From positions 1 to 13,901 of the forward strand of contig JAJDEH010000041.1 in the NCBI GenBank assembly GCA_029259935.1: a stretch of DNA of 13,901 bases, in the 5' to 3' direction. Both the position numbers and the translations under genes were made by a program. Origin of the DNA: Planctomycetota bacterium. Its GTDB lineage: Bacteria > Planctomycetota > Planctomycetia > Pirellulales > Pirellulaceae. A model generated the notes under the pieces. The model had not been told where the DNA came from. It worked only from the letters and a program-made list of their open reading frames with translations, and did no database searches. Shown piece by piece: positions 13,042 to 13,901 of this stretch (the stretch's first letter is position 1; the number at the start of each line of letters is the position of its first letter).

Positions 13042-13872
13042 ATGCCCACAACGACCTCGCCATGCCTAACTTCTTTTTTCACATCGTGGGCCTGCGTGCG
13101 ATGGGCGGTTCTTACCGTGTTGGTCGTATGTACATCCTGCACACCGCAAGACGCACCCGAATCCGGAGCGAATGGCACAAGTTCCACTGGGTCGGGCGCG
13201 GTAGATGCAGCGGAACCAAAGTCAAGCAAACCCCAGGGACCAAACGACGTGTTACGACATGCGGTTTTCTTTAAGTACAAGGACACTTCCAGTGAGGAAG
13301 ACGTGCAAGGCGTGGCCGATGCGTTTCGCGCGCTTCCCGCGAAGATCGATGCCATCATTGATTTCCAATGGGGAAAGAACAACAGTCCCGAAGGCCTGGA
13401 CGACGGCTTTACGCATTGCTTCTTCCTGACATTCAAGGACACCGCCGGCCGCGAGGCTTATATTCCCCACGCTGATCACAGTGCATTTGGCGACGTCTTG
13501 CGGCCTCACAGCGAAGATGTGTTCGTCATCGACTATTGGGGAACGCCCCAAAAGAGCCCGTTGGAAAAGGAACTCAAGCACGCCGTCTTTTTCAAATTCA
13601 AGGACGACGCGGCCGCAGAGGATATCAAGGCGGTCGAGGAAGCATTCGCCGAACTACCCGCCAAGATCGACACGATCAAAGCGTTTGAATGGGGAACGAA
13701 CAACAGTCCTGAAGGGAAGGATGACGGATTCACGCATTGCTTCATGGTCAGCTTCGATACCGAGGAAGGCCGCCAGACTTATCTCGATCACGACGACCAT
13801 TTGATGTTCGTAGAATTGCTCAAGCCGGTCTTGGACAAAGCCCGTGTCTTGGATTTTTGGGGCGAAAAATAG
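13042..13872 (+). CDS. Lipoprotein with two tandem Dabb (stress-responsive A/B barrel) domains
   Basis: 276 residues. Residues 1-33 form a lipoprotein-type signal (WACVRWAVLTVLVVCTSC) with a near-lipobox CTSC and C33 as the likely lipidated residue. A Ser/Gly-rich linker follows, then two Dabb domains (PF07876 type) at 71-166 and 178-273. Each begins L-R/K-HAVFFK and carries NNSPEG-x-DDGFTHCF and a closing D-Y/F-W. The two are exactly 107 residues apart and match at about 51 of 96 positions by my count, so they arose by internal duplication. Dabb domains form ferredoxin-like dimeric barrels; the tandem would form the barrel within one chain. The function is unknown in the cell envelope; the plant relatives are stress-induced. 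The start at 13042 has GGAAAG 5 bases upstream. Confidence 0.95.
   Translation: MPTTTSPCLTSFFTSWACVRWAVLTVLVVCTSCTPQDAPESGANGTSSTGSGAVDAAEPKSSKPQGPNDVLRHAVFFKYKDTSSEEDVQGVADAFRALPAKIDAIIDFQWGKNNSPEGLDDGFTHCFFLTFKDTAGREAYIPHADHSAFGDVLRPHSEDVFVIDYWGTPQKSPLEKELKHAVFFKFKDDAAAEDIKAVEEAFAELPAKIDTIKAFEWGTNNSPEGKDDGFTHCFMVSFDTEEGRQTYLDHDDHLMFVELLKPVLDKARVLDFWGEK
13252..13860 (+). repeat. Internal duplication within the Dabb lipoprotein gene
   Basis: Units at 13252-13539 and 13573-13860, 288 bases each and offset by 321 bases. Similarity is clear at the DNA level around AACAACAGTCC and TTTACGCATTGCTTC / TTCACGCATTGCTTC. Confidence 0.85.
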
Positions 13873-13901
13873 TCCTCCACCCTCAACAACAGAGTGACAC
13901 C

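Overview
The window looks like chromosomal DNA of a planctomycete, most likely of the Pirellulales/Rhodopirellula type. The basis is a PF07638/TIGR02999-type ECF sigma factor next to a large Ser/Thr kinase with a C-terminal formylglycine-enzyme-like (FGE-like) domain, a small membrane protein opening with an RFSxRTLL signature, moderate GC content, few strong Shine-Dalgarno sites, and many single-gene units with long spacers. No rRNA, tRNA, CRISPR array, intact transposase or integrase was seen.

Left part (1-3730), mostly housekeeping: type II citrate synthase (minus strand, gltA-type); a small secreted phospholipase A2-like protein (plus); a DUF3127 OB-fold-like protein with an SSB-like acidic tail (minus); and an aldo/keto reductase (minus). 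The PLA2-like and DUF3127 genes converge on a hairpin that could terminate both.

Middle part (3731-8548), a plus-strand regulatory block: a long non-coding leader; a MerR-type/B12-binding-domain regulator of the CarH/LitR architecture that appears to have lost both cobalt-liganding histidines; an ECF sigma factor, possibly leaderless; and an 867-residue kinase with one transmembrane segment, a beta-rich linker and an FGE-like domain lacking the catalytic cysteine pair. No anti-sigma gene is present, so the sigma and kinase are probably a signalling pair.

Right part (8549-13041), an accessory block of small genes: a weak minus-strand gene, a DUF7674-like protein, a zinc-ribbon membrane protein, a secreted BPL_N/glutamine-amidotransferase-like protein translationally coupled to a VOC/PhnB-like protein, a planctomycete membrane protein, and a broken DUF932-like gene. 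The most unusual feature is a degenerate repeat family. Three copies (about 8723-8905, 10475-10650 and 12535-12597) sit in the gaps between these genes. Two of them share a 19-bp perfect core, and their minus strands encode related protein C-termini. This suggests repeated insertion or decay of the same element or gene family at gene junctions.

The window ends with a lipoprotein carrying two tandem Dabb (stress-responsive A/B barrel) domains made by internal duplication. All assignments come from reading the sequence; no database search was run.
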